Below the pieces are notes generated by a model. The model worked only from the letters and a program-made list of their open reading frames with translations. It was not told the DNA's origin and did not search any database. Positions 1-5,197 of a DNA stretch of 5,197 nucleotides are shown piece by piece. Location: NCBI GenBank assembly GCA_030152865.1, contig JASLIW010000076.1:1-5197 (forward strand). The letters are read 5' to 3'. The translations under genes were made by a program, and so were the position numbers. Origin of the DNA: Bacteroides sp. (GTDB lineage: Bacteria; Bacteroidota; Bacteroidia; Bacteroidales; Bacteroidaceae). How positions within the stretch are numbered: position 1 is the first letter of the stretch; every line of letters begins with the position of its first letter.

Positions 1-2
1 GA

Positions 3-101
3 TATGAGAGCCCAATAAACCCTTACAAGTCTATTGATAAATTTGTACCCCCTCAATCATTTAAATATATTTCAGATGAAGAAGTAAAATTATTACTCTA
101 A
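3..101 (+). CDS. C-terminal end of an unidentified protein (5' partial)
   Basis: An open frame enters from the left edge and stops at TAA 99-101, giving 32 residues that end in ISDEEVKLLL. The stretch is hydrophilic and proline-rich (SPINPYKS, FVPPQSF) with a short acidic-hydrophobic tail, and it has no membrane segment. It is believed to be a real gene end because a strong stem-loop terminator follows 20 bases after the stop on the same strand. The family cannot be recognised from this fragment. Confidence 0.55.
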   Translation, partial: YESPINPYKSIDKFVPPQSFKYISDEEVKLLL

Positions 102-121
102 AATAAAGTATTATGACTTGT

Positions 122-155
122 AAAGAAGCGAGCTACCAACATGGCTCGCTTCTTT
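122..155 (+). terminator. Rho-independent terminator, perfect 12-bp stem
   Basis: AAAGAAGCGAGC (122-133) is exactly complementary to GCTCGCTTCTTT (144-155) around a 10-base loop. The 3' arm is T-rich and runs into CATTTCT. It lies just after the stop at 99-101, so it most likely ends transcription of the upstream gene. The A-rich and T-rich outer arms mean it could also work on the minus strand. Confidence 0.8.
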
Positions 156-169
156 CATTTCTAAAACAT

Positions 170-502
170 ATGACTATGTATGAAGTAACACACGTCAATT
201 TAATAGAACCACAGATAGAAGTGGATATCCCCTACTACACAACAAATCCTTCCACTCTTAGGAAGGAGCTCAAAAGAAATAGCAAAGCTAAAAAGGTAGT
301 TCTGGTCTGCCATCAGATAGAACGCCATGTAGAGCGGTTCAATAAACTGAAGGAAGCATGTAATAAGTTCAATGACTATGGACTTTGCGAAGATGACCGA
401 CTTTGGATTAGTAACTATGTACGATCCTTTGACTTTGCTACAGTACAAGAAAAGAAAGCTTTATTTAAAGCTGTTGTTGAGGCTGTCAAGTGGGGATACT
501 AA
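170..502 (+). CDS. Hypothetical protein, about 110 aa, unknown function
   Basis: The frame is open from an ATG at 113, but that start would place 19 codons through the terminator hairpin at 122-155. The start is therefore moved to ATG 170 (or ATG 176, two codons later). The product is 110 residues and ends in TAA 500-502. It begins with a short beta-like segment (YEVTHVNLIEPQIEVDIPYY). A basic stretch follows (LRKELKRNSKAKK), then a hydrophobic strand (VVLVC), then helices with an acidic patch (LCEDDRLW). The C-terminus looks helical (EKKALFKAVVEAVKWGY). No signal peptide, membrane helix or catalytic motif is visible. Its position ahead of the RHH-like and HNH genes suggests a small late-early accessory phage gene. 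I do not recognise the family. Confidence 0.6.
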   Translation: MTMYEVTHVNLIEPQIEVDIPYYTTNPSTLRKELKRNSKAKKVVLVCHQIERHVERFNKLKEACNKFNDYGLCEDDRLWISNYVRSFDFATVQEKKALFKAVVEAVKWGY

Positions 503-596
503 AAGGTGGTGACTCTTCTAAAACCTTGATTAACACGTGCTTATAACAACACTTCTACTTATCTTTATCATATCAATAGGTAAAAGGTAATTAAGT

Positions 597-908
597 ATGG
601 GACAAGTGAAAATCTTTTCTAGAATCTCTAAAGAGAACTATGCAAGGCTGAACGAAATCCGTGACAGCTATGGGTTTAAATCAGTGTATGAGATTATGCA
701 ATGCTTAGTACATACATTTTTAAAGCTAGCAGACCCTGAAATACAAGAGCCTCATCCCTCTGTGGAGTATGAGGTAGAAGATATGTTTAAAGAGTTTGCC
801 AATGTTGAGGCTCCTATCTATGAAAAGCCTGTGCGTAAAAGAAAGCGAACAGTCTATGAGTTCATCAACAAGAGTACCCCAGCGTACAAAAAGGAGAATA
901 AGCGATGA
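597..908 (+). CDS. Small phage protein with a possible ribbon-helix-helix N-terminus
   Basis: The product is 103 residues. The N-terminal 45 residues read as one beta strand (QVKIFSRI), a helix (SKENYARLNEIRDSYG), a turn, and a second helix (SVYEIMQCLVHTFLKLA). That order fits a ribbon-helix-helix (Arc/CopG-like) DNA-binding fold, but this is inferred from the pattern and not from a recognised match. A proline/glutamate-rich linker (about 48-75) leads to a very basic tail (KPVRKRKRTVYEF, ending KKENKR). An AAAAGG sequence (582-587) lies 9 bases before the ATG. The stop codon overlaps the HNH start in ATGA (905-908), so the two are probably translationally coupled. The role could be a regulator or a terminase/HNH accessory protein. 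Similar proteins next to HNH genes in Bacteroidota prophages are recalled, with no assigned function. Confidence 0.75.
   Translation: MGQVKIFSRISKENYARLNEIRDSYGFKSVYEIMQCLVHTFLKLADPEIQEPHPSVEYEVEDMFKEFANVEAPIYEKPVRKRKRTVYEFINKSTPAYKKENKR
891..896 (+). promoter_or_regulatory. Shine-Dalgarno-like AAGGAG for the HNH gene
   Basis: AAGGAG lies 8 bases before ATG 905, inside the end of the preceding gene. It fixes the HNH start at 905 and supports translation coupled to the upstream gene through the ATGA overlap. A near-canonical site is noteworthy if the host is Bacteroidota, where such sites are weakly used. Confidence 0.55.
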
Positions 909-1234
909 GTCGTAATCCCTGCTATATACGCATGATCCAATCCACCAAGTGGCGTAAGCTTAGGAATAAGAAAATTATTGCTGAGCCTAGGTGTGAGCGT
1001 TGCTTGGAACTTCAAAGAATTACTTTAGCTACAGAGGTGCATCACAAAGAGCCAGTAGAGACTGGCATCACCTACACACAAATGCACCAACTTATGTTTG
1101 ACTATACCAACCTAATGAGTGTATGCCACCACTGCCATATCGAGCTACACAAAGGCTTGAATAGTTTCAGTAGAGAGACTGTTCAAAAGAACAACAAGCG
1201 ATATACTAAACGCTTTATAGATAAGTTTCTATAA
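905..1234 (+). CDS. HNH homing-type endonuclease of the phage packaging module
   Basis: The protein is 109 residues, a normal length for small phage HNH nucleases. A zinc ribbon is formed by C30-x2-C33 (CERC) and C74-x2-C77 (CHHC). The HNH core is EVHHKEPVE (catalytic His at 46/47), N69 in TNLMSVC, and H78/H82 in CHIELHKG. A basic N-terminal start (STKWRKLRNKKI) is typical of phage versions. Such proteins act as metal-dependent DNA nucleases. In several cos-type phages, with HK97 gp74 the best known, the HNH protein next to the terminase genes is needed for efficient cutting at the end site. Its place just before terS fits that job. All key residues are present, so this gene looks intact, unlike terL and portal downstream. 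Confidence 0.92.
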   Translation: MSRNPCYIRMIQSTKWRKLRNKKIIAEPRCERCLELQRITLATEVHHKEPVETGITYTQMHQLMFDYTNLMSVCHHCHIELHKGLNSFSRETVQKNNKRYTKRFIDKFL

Positions 1235-1284
1235 TTGATACGAGTAGAAGATAGCTTTCAGTTTATTTTGTATTTCTTTAGTCA

Positions 1285-1380
1285 GACCCGGGCCCTCATT
1301 TTTTGAAGGGCCCCATTCTCTTTTCTAACCTCACCCCTCCCCTTCCTTCACACGCGAGGTGAATTAATTCTTGGGGGGAT
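1285..1380 (+). other. GC-rich intergenic block between HNH and terS; possible cos region
   Basis: The 206-bp gap between HNH and terS has no credible gene. Its middle is strikingly G/C-rich for this AT-rich window. It holds CCCGGGCCC (1287-1295), a second GGGCCC (1308-1313), and a pyrimidine-rich run ending in CCCCTCCCC (1334-1342). It also holds the inverted pair TTCAC/GTGAA (1347-1351, 1359-1363), the palindrome GAATTAATTC (1361-1370), and GGGGGG (1373-1378). In HK97-like phages with HNH and P27 TerS, the cohesive-end site often lies just upstream of terS, so cos is a reasonable guess. No overhang or terminase binding site is proven. Part of the block is better explained as a terminator, listed separately. 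Confidence 0.35.
1290..1313 (+). terminator. GC-rich stem-loop, probable terminator after HNH
   Basis: GGGCCCT (1290-1296) pairs exactly with AGGGCCC (1307-1313). The 10-base loop contains six Ts, and CATTCTCTTTTCT follows. The site is 56 bases after the HNH stop, so it would separate the small-gene cluster from the terminase operon. The T-run downstream is interrupted by Cs, so strength is uncertain. It could instead be part of a DNA-end processing site. Confidence 0.55.
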
Positions 1381-1389
1381 AAATACAAC

Positions 1390-1444
1390 TGCCACCAAAA
1401 ACGACCTTTTGCCCGATATATTAAAAGGCAAATAAACTATATGG
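1390..1444 (+). repeat. Two-block leader repeat, copy A, upstream of terS
   Basis: This leader shares with the one before the protease gene (3359-3406) the 13-base block TGCCACCAAAAAC (1390-1402). It also shares a following ACCTT, the ribosome-site block AAAAGGCA (1423-1430), and CTATATGG across the start codon (1437-1444). The spacing differs between copies: block 1 to ATG is 51 bases here and 44 there. CCTTTT (1405-1410) can pair with AAAAGG (1423-1428), which would hide the ribosome-binding site. This suggests a shared translational or transcriptional control element, or a recombination linker at module boundaries. Confidence 0.55.
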
Positions 1445-1734
1445 CTACAGTAAACTCATTGAAAAGCAAGATTAGAAGAGCTCTACGACAGCAGGGCAAT
1501 TATTCTAAAGACATGGAATCTGCTATTTACTTAGCTGCTGGAAATTTATTTGCTTATGAGTTAGCCCTAAAAGATTTAGAGTCTTTGGAATGCTCATATA
1601 TCACAGAAATATCCAGAGAAGGGAACGAAAGACTCGTACCCCACCCTGCATTCAAAACATTTAAGGATGCTTCAGAATCTGTACGACGCTCACTCCGCGA
1701 GCTACAACTGAAAATGCGTACAAGTCTATACTAA
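1441..1734 (+). CDS. Terminase small subunit, P27 family, probably truncated at the C-terminus
   Basis: TerS binds the packaging site and hands DNA to TerL. The 97-residue product has the P27-family outline: an N-terminal basic helix (LKSKIRRALRQQG), Y-S-K-D-x-E-x-A-I, a long middle helix (LAAGNLFAYELALKDLESL), and the conserved EGNERLVPHPAFKTFKDA segment. It then has the helix SVRRSLRELQLKM. The family normally runs on past this point with a polar tail (about 110-160 residues in all). Here it ends abruptly in RTSLY, and the next bases, in another frame, already encode middle parts of TerL. The ATG at 1441 follows AAAAGG (1423-1428) with 12 bases spacing. I judge the DNA-binding body intact and the tail lost to a deletion near 1711-1727, with the last few residues possibly coming from the terL side. 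Confidence 0.85.
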   Translation: MATVNSLKSKIRRALRQQGNYSKDMESAIYLAAGNLFAYELALKDLESLECSYITEISREGNERLVPHPAFKTFKDASESVRRSLRELQLKMRTSLY

Positions 1735-2534
1735 GAGGCAAGCTAGAAAACGATACTGTCTTTGCTCACATTTTTGAGCCTGATGTAGATGATGAGGAAA
1801 GCGACCCTGCAACCTGGAGTAAGGTCCAACCACATTTAGGTATTACTGTGTAGCCAGATTTTTACGAGAATGAATATCAAAAAGCACTACTAACCTCTGA
1901 AGATATGAAGGAGTTTAGAACCAAGCTCTTAAATATCTTTGCTCAAGATAAAACAGATACGTGGCTTACTCAAGATGAAGTAAGTGCATTACAGCGAAAT
2001 ATAGCTTTAGAAGATTTAAAGAATAGACCTGATGCTATGGTATCAGTCGATTTATCCGTCTGCGATGACTTTAGTGCTGTAACCTACACTATATATTCTG
2101 TTGAAACTAAGATGTTCCACTCTCATACTGATTATTATATCCCAGATGCCATCCTAAAAACCCATCAAAATAGGGAAATGTATCAGAATTGGGTAGATAA
2201 GGGCTTTCTCAAAACATGTAAAGGGGAGGTTATTGACTACAAACAAATTGCTGAAGAGATTATCCAAAGTAACAGATACGTACGGATACTTCAAATAGGA
2301 TATGACCTCTATAAGAGCTTAGACTTTGTAAATATGATATCTGCTCTAGGTGCTCGAAAAGTACTAAAAGCAGTTAGCCAAACCTATGGAACCTTTACCT
2401 CTCCTGTGGAGTCTATGGAGATTACAGTTAAAACTCAACGAATCACATTTAATAACAACCCTATTACCTGGTATTGCTTTGGCAATGTGGTAATAGATGA
2501 AGATAGAATGGAAAACAGTTCTCTTGTCTCCTAA
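1713..2534 (+). pseudogene. Terminase large subunit remnant (nuclease part only), with in-frame amber
   Basis: TerL is normally a protein of roughly 500-570 residues with an N-terminal packaging ATPase and a C-terminal RNase H-like nuclease. Homology begins abruptly near 1713 in the frame that gives AYKSILRGKLENDTVFAHIF. It continues through DPATWSKVQPHLGITV, stops at TAG 1851-1853, and resumes as PDFYENEYQKALLTSEDMK. The Walker A, Walker B and coupling motifs are absent. The nuclease region keeps the first acidic motif (MVSVDLSVCDDFSAV, about 2037-2081) and the second (IGYDLYKSLDF, about 2295-2327). It breaks off after FGNVVIDEDRMEN (to about 2516), before the usual C-terminal Lys-Ile-Asp motif that supplies the third metal ligand. 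The last residues SSLVS are out-of-frame portal sequence. The ATG at 1905 is an internal Met and not a real start. The gene cannot make a working terminase. Confidence 0.9.
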
Positions 2535-3378
2535 TACAGTAAGCTACAACATAAGCTTGAACTATTACTCAGTTACAGATACTATAAACAACGTTTTTGG
2601 AGAGTTCGAGCCTGAAGAGATTATCCACTTAAAGAACCTCTCGCTGGATGGTGGCTATACTGGAGTGAGTACAATTAGGTATGCTAGTCAGGTACTCAGT
2701 GTAAATGCTTCTGCAGATGAAAGAACACTTAACTCCTTTCAACCAGGAAGCACCAACTCTGGCTTTATCTCTGGAGAAGATACCGTAACACGAGGCTTTG
2801 GAGATTACCAGGACGAACAGTTGGAAACAGTAACCGATCGAGTTATAGATGAGCTAAAGTCTGGAAAGAATATATTCTACCTTCCAGGACAATTGAAGTT
2901 CAGCCAACTCTCTATGTCTCCTGCTGATATGCAGCTACTAGAAACAAAGAAGTTTGGAGTACTGGATATTTGCCGCTTTTACGGCGTCCATCCAGACAAG
3001 GCATTTGCTGGACAATCTCAAAACTATAAGGCGAGCGAGATGTCTCAAGTTCAATACCTCACAGATACCTTACAACCCATTTTACGGAAAATTCAAAATG
3101 AGTTCTTTGCCAAATTAATACCCCGCTCTTTGGCTGATCAGTATAAAATAGAGTTTGACTTAGAGGCTTTTTATCAGACAGACCTTATCAGTATGGCAAA
3201 TTATATGGAGAAGCAAATACAATATGGTATTTATACGGTAAATGAGTGGAGGAAGAAGCAGGGTATGCCTCCTGCAGAAGGAGGAGATGTTGCAATGGTT
3301 AGCTGTAATGTGGCTCCTATAAATTCTGCAAAAATAAAAGGAGAAAAAGTGGATAAGGTGCCACCAAAAACACCTTAA
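2497..3378 (+). pseudogene. Phage portal protein, C-terminal two-thirds (HK97 type), 5' truncated
   Basis: The portal is the dodecameric ring at the capsid vertex through which DNA enters and leaves. The frame starts at ATG 2497, which actually belongs to the terL remnant read in another frame. Recognisable portal sequence begins at about 2515 with TVLLSPNTVSYN. It continues with the family hallmark FEPEEIIHLKN, then the GVSTIRYASQVL stem helix. FYLPGQLKFSQLSMSPADMQ, the GVLDICRFYGVHPDK segment, and the crown-side helices ending in GIYTVNEWRKKQGMPP follow. Only about 288 of an expected 410-450 residues remain, with the N-terminal clip and wing region missing. The C-terminus is complete (TAA 3376-3378). 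The remaining frame has no stop codons. Without its N-terminus it should not form a normal ring. Confidence 0.9.
3354..3377 (+). promoter_or_regulatory. Hairpin at the portal stop, within leader copy B
   Basis: TAAGGTG (3354-3360) is exactly complementary to CACCTTA (3371-3377) around the loop CCACCAAAAA. It covers the last codons and stop of the portal frame, 26 bases before the protease ATG. No T-run follows, so it is more likely an RNA-processing or translational control hairpin than a terminator. Copy A of the leader shares the loop block but not this left arm. Confidence 0.4.
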
Positions 3379-3406
3379 CGTAGGAATTATAAAAGGCACT
3401 ATATGG
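3359..3406 (+). repeat. Two-block leader repeat, copy B, upstream of the protease gene
   Basis: TGCCACCAAAAAC (3359-3371), ACCTT (3372-3376), AAAAGGCA (3391-3398) and CTATATGG (3399-3406) recur in the same order as before terS (1390-1444). Here AAAAGG sits 6 bases before ATG 3403, an ordinary ribosome-site spacing. The first block also encodes the portal C-terminus (VPPKTP), so the motif is kept even though it overlaps coding sequence. Confidence 0.55.
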
Positions 3407-4008
3407 AAATAAGAAGTTTTGGTGGTAATGCAGCCCCTAAGATAGTAGATGAGCGTACAATAGAAGGCTATGCTGTAGTATTTGAACAGGAGAGTCAAGT
3501 AATATACAATAAGCAGAAGCGTAACTTTTTCATTGAGGTAATTAAGCGAGGAGCTATTACAGATGAACTCCTCCAAAACTGTGATATAAAAGCTTTAGTT
3601 GAGAATGATAGGAGTCGATTATTAGCTAGAAGCTTTAAAGGTAAAGGTTCTTTAGAGCTGAGTGTAGATGATCATGGTGTGAAATATCGATTTGTGGCTC
3701 CAAATACAGCAGATGGTGACTACGCAGTGGAGATGATTAGGAGAGGTGATGTATTCGGGTCATCATTTGCGTATTTGACAAACGAAGGAAGTAATGTAGA
3801 GTATAAACGCTTGGAAAATGGCTTAGCTCTAAGGCAGGTCAATAAGATTGATATGCTATTTGATGTGTCTCCTGTTGCAGACCCAGCTTATATGGGAACA
3901 GAGGTCTCTGTTCGGAGTCTACAAGAGGTACTTCAAGAGAAGGAGCCTCCAATTGATGAGAGTTATAAAGAAGAAGTTAAACAACTAAGAAACTTAAGTA
4001 ATGAGTAA
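3403..4008 (+). CDS. HK97-type prohead protease (peptidase U35), catalytic His replaced by Asn
   Basis: The prohead protease cleaves the capsid scaffold-like N-terminus and itself during maturation. The 201-residue protein has a normal length and order: EIRSF at the start, DERTIEGYAVVFEQES, FIEVIKRGAIT, then KALVENDRSRLLARS, and VDDHGVKYRFVAPNTADGDYAVEM. The Ser motif GDVFGSSFAY (nucleophile probably S121) and DVSPVADPAYMGTEVSVRS follow. In relatives the segment before LAR usually contains His as the general base (N-H-D or E-H-D). Here it is E67-N68-D69, so the enzyme may be inactive. The acidic tail (KEPPIDESYKEEVKQ) is typical. The gene follows AAAAGG and overlaps the capsid gene by 8 bases. 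Confidence 0.9.
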   Translation: MEIRSFGGNAAPKIVDERTIEGYAVVFEQESQVIYNKQKRNFFIEVIKRGAITDELLQNCDIKALVENDRSRLLARSFKGKGSLELSVDDHGVKYRFVAPNTADGDYAVEMIRRGDVFGSSFAYLTNEGSNVEYKRLENGLALRQVNKIDMLFDVSPVADPAYMGTEVSVRSLQEVLQEKEPPIDESYKEEVKQLRNLSNE

Positions 4009-5074
4009 ATTCAAGAAAAGAAATCGAGTACTAGAAATCAACACTCGATTAAATGAGATGGCCGACTTGCTAGAGGCTGAAATAAGAGCATTGACTCCAG
4101 ATGAAAAAGTAGAGAGAGATGCTTTAATCCAGGAGAAAGAAATCCTACAACTTAGAATGGAGAGAGAGGATAAAGGAATTACTACTTCTGAAAAAGAAGC
4201 TTCTAATGAACGTGCGTTTGCTCGTATTGTTGATGCTATCTATCGTAGAAAACCTTTAGATGCTGAATTTAAAGCTATTGTGGCTGATGGCAATGAGCTT
4301 GATATTCCAAGAACTCGCTCCGAGGTAACCATCCAAGATACTGCAAGTGCTCAGCCTCTAATCCCTCTAACTATTGGAGACATTATCCAACCACTTGAAA
4401 AAGGACTTATTCTAGACAAGGTAGGAGTAAAGATGCAGTATGGCCTCATTGGAGATTGGGCTCTTCCAGTGGTAGGCTCTGTTGAAGCAACCATTGAAGG
4501 AGAAAACACAGAGGTTGCTGATTCTAAAATAGATATCTCAAAGCTAAGTCCAAAGCCAAAGCGTGTTGCATTATCAATTCCAGTTTCAAACCGTGCAATA
4601 GACCAAAGCAACCATGCTTTACTAGAGATTGTACGAACACAAATGGCTATGGGTTTAACTCGCCTACTAAATAAGTGGATGTTTAGCCCCACAAAAATAA
4701 CAGAATCGGCATCTAATGGCTGTTTTGTTGAGGCTGTTGGAAAGCCTGTAGTAAGCTCTAAGACCTCTAGTTTTAGCTGGAAGGATGTCTTGCTAATTCA
4801 AGCTGAGGTTATGAAAAAGGGTGTGGTTTTTGATGGTACAGGTGCCTATGTGTGCTCAGCTTCTACTTTTGCTGATTTAAAATCAACACCTAGAGATGCA
4901 GGCTCTGGTCGCATGGTCCTTGAAGATGGTAAAATAGATGGTTACCCTGTCTATGTAACAGAGTACTTTGGTGAAGAGTACCTAGGATTTGGAATATTCA
5001 GTTATGAACTAGTAGGGCAGTTTGGACAAATGAGACTAATTGTTGATCCGTATACTGGAGCCAGAAGGAGTTGA
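4001..5074 (+). CDS. HK97-fold major capsid protein, probably missing its C-terminal end
   Basis: This is the shell protein of the head. The 357-residue product starts with a charged coiled-coil delta domain (about 8-60, LNEMADLLEAEIRALTPDEK), the part removed by the protease. A linker and a likely maturation region follow near residues 100-118. The HK97-fold core follows, with PLTIGDIIQPLEKGLILDKVG (about 122-142), a P-domain and E-loop region (WALPVVGSVEATIEGENTEV), and RVALSIPVSNRAIDQS. The A-domain then shows GSGRMVLEDGKIDGYPVYVT and FGIFSYELVGQFGQMRLIVD. It ends at GARRS right after the conserved VDPYTGA. Relatives usually continue some 20-30 residues with a final beta strand, so the 3' end appears cut at about 5060-5072. 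The start ATGAGTAA overlaps the protease stop, implying coupling. Confidence 0.92.
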   Translation: MSKFKKRNRVLEINTRLNEMADLLEAEIRALTPDEKVERDALIQEKEILQLRMEREDKGITTSEKEASNERAFARIVDAIYRRKPLDAEFKAIVADGNELDIPRTRSEVTIQDTASAQPLIPLTIGDIIQPLEKGLILDKVGVKMQYGLIGDWALPVVGSVEATIEGENTEVADSKIDISKLSPKPKRVALSIPVSNRAIDQSNHALLEIVRTQMAMGLTRLLNKWMFSPTKITESASNGCFVEAVGKPVVSSKTSSFSWKDVLLIQAEVMKKGVVFDGTGAYVCSASTFADLKSTPRDAGSGRMVLEDGKIDGYPVYVTEYFGEEYLGFGIFSYELVGQFGQMRLIVDPYTGARRS

Positions 5075-5197
5075 TGGTTATATTATTCCTTTAAATACAG
5101 AACTTCGAGGAAAAGCAACCTTTACCATATTAGCTGGTTTGGAGGCTTCACGACCTGGAGGTAAAAGCCACGCTAGTCCTTCTGGATTTTACCTAAA
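5061..5197 (+). CDS. Unidentified open frame fused to the end of the capsid gene (3' partial, possible structural protein)
   Basis: After the capsid frame stops, another frame stays open from about 5061 to the window edge. It reads PEGVDGYIIPLNTELRGK, then ATFTILAGLEASRPGG and a Gly/Ser-rich stretch (KSHASPSGFYL). The strand-rich IPLNTELRGKATFTILAG segment looks like a beta-structured virion protein, possibly tail, but no family is recognised. There is no ATG or plausible ribosome site at its beginning, so it is most likely the inside of a gene whose 5' part has been deleted. It is not the usual capsid C-terminus in a shifted frame, as far as I can judge. Confidence 0.5.

Noticed and set aside
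113..169. Longer start (ATG 113) for the first hypothetical gene
   Set aside because: It would translate straight through the perfect 12-bp terminator stem-loop at 122-155, and the added residues look like hairpin translation. ATG 170 or 176 is preferred.
560..567. TATCTTTA as a Bacteroidota -7 promoter element before the gene at 597
   Set aside because: It resembles TAnnTTTG but lacks the final G, and no TTTG-type -33 element is visible at the right distance, so it is too weak to annotate.
1905..2534. A stand-alone 209-residue nuclease gene starting at ATG 1905
   Set aside because: The same frame carries TerL homology upstream of the TAG at 1851, no ribosome site precedes ATG 1905, and both ends of the nuclease domain context are broken, so it is part of a terL pseudogene.
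3160..3576. Minus-strand 138-residue frame opposite the portal and protease genes
   Set aside because: It lies opposite two clearly recognised genes, and its composition (Cys, Tyr, Leu, Phe rich) is what antisense of these codons produces.
4351..4692. Minus-strand 113-residue frame opposite the capsid gene
   Set aside because: It is fully inside the well-conserved capsid core with no independent start signal.
1..5197. CRISPR array, tRNA gene, insertion sequence or retron/DGR-type element
   Set aside because: No regularly spaced repeats, cloverleaf, transposase or reverse transcriptase motif was seen on either strand. All substantial coding signal belongs to the phage module.

Overview
The window is a fragment of a tailed-phage (HK97-type) packaging and head module, all on the + strand, that looks like a decaying prophage. 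Base composition is AT-rich. Start codons are preceded by short AAAGG/AAGGAG-type sequences. The style of the TerS, TerL, portal, protease and capsid proteins resembles prophages of Bacteroidota (Bacteroides, Porphyromonas or Prevotella relatives). That host assignment rests on recalled family resemblance only, so hold it at medium-low confidence.

Layout: the tail end of an unidentified gene (stop at 99-101) is closed by a perfect 12-bp stem-loop terminator (122-155). A small unknown gene (170-502), a possible ribbon-helix-helix protein (597-908) and an HNH nuclease (905-1234, overlapping by ATGA) follow. Next is a 206-bp gap holding unusually GC-rich inverted repeats, a likely terminator and a speculative cos region. 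Then come a P27-type small terminase (1441-1734), a large terminase remnant, a portal remnant, an HK97 prohead protease (3403-4008), an HK97 major capsid protein (4001-5074), and an unrelated-looking open frame running off the end.

In an intact phage these genes work together. TerS and TerL, helped by HNH, cut and pump DNA through the portal into a prohead built from the capsid protein and matured by the protease. Here the assembly line is broken at three gene-to-gene junctions that look like internal deletions. The end of terS is joined to the middle of terL, so the ATPase motor is lost. The terL nuclease is joined to the middle of the portal gene. The capsid gene, lacking its usual C-terminal strand, is joined to a foreign frame. 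The terL remnant also has an in-frame TAG at 1851-1853, and the protease has Asn where the catalytic His is expected. Together these say the module cannot package DNA by itself, unless the sequence is a mis-assembly.

The most unexpected non-coding signal is a two-copy leader of shared blocks (TGCCACCAAAAAC, then AAAAGGCA, then CTATATGG) placed just before both terS and the protease gene. I see no clear evidence of a new defence or regulatory system.
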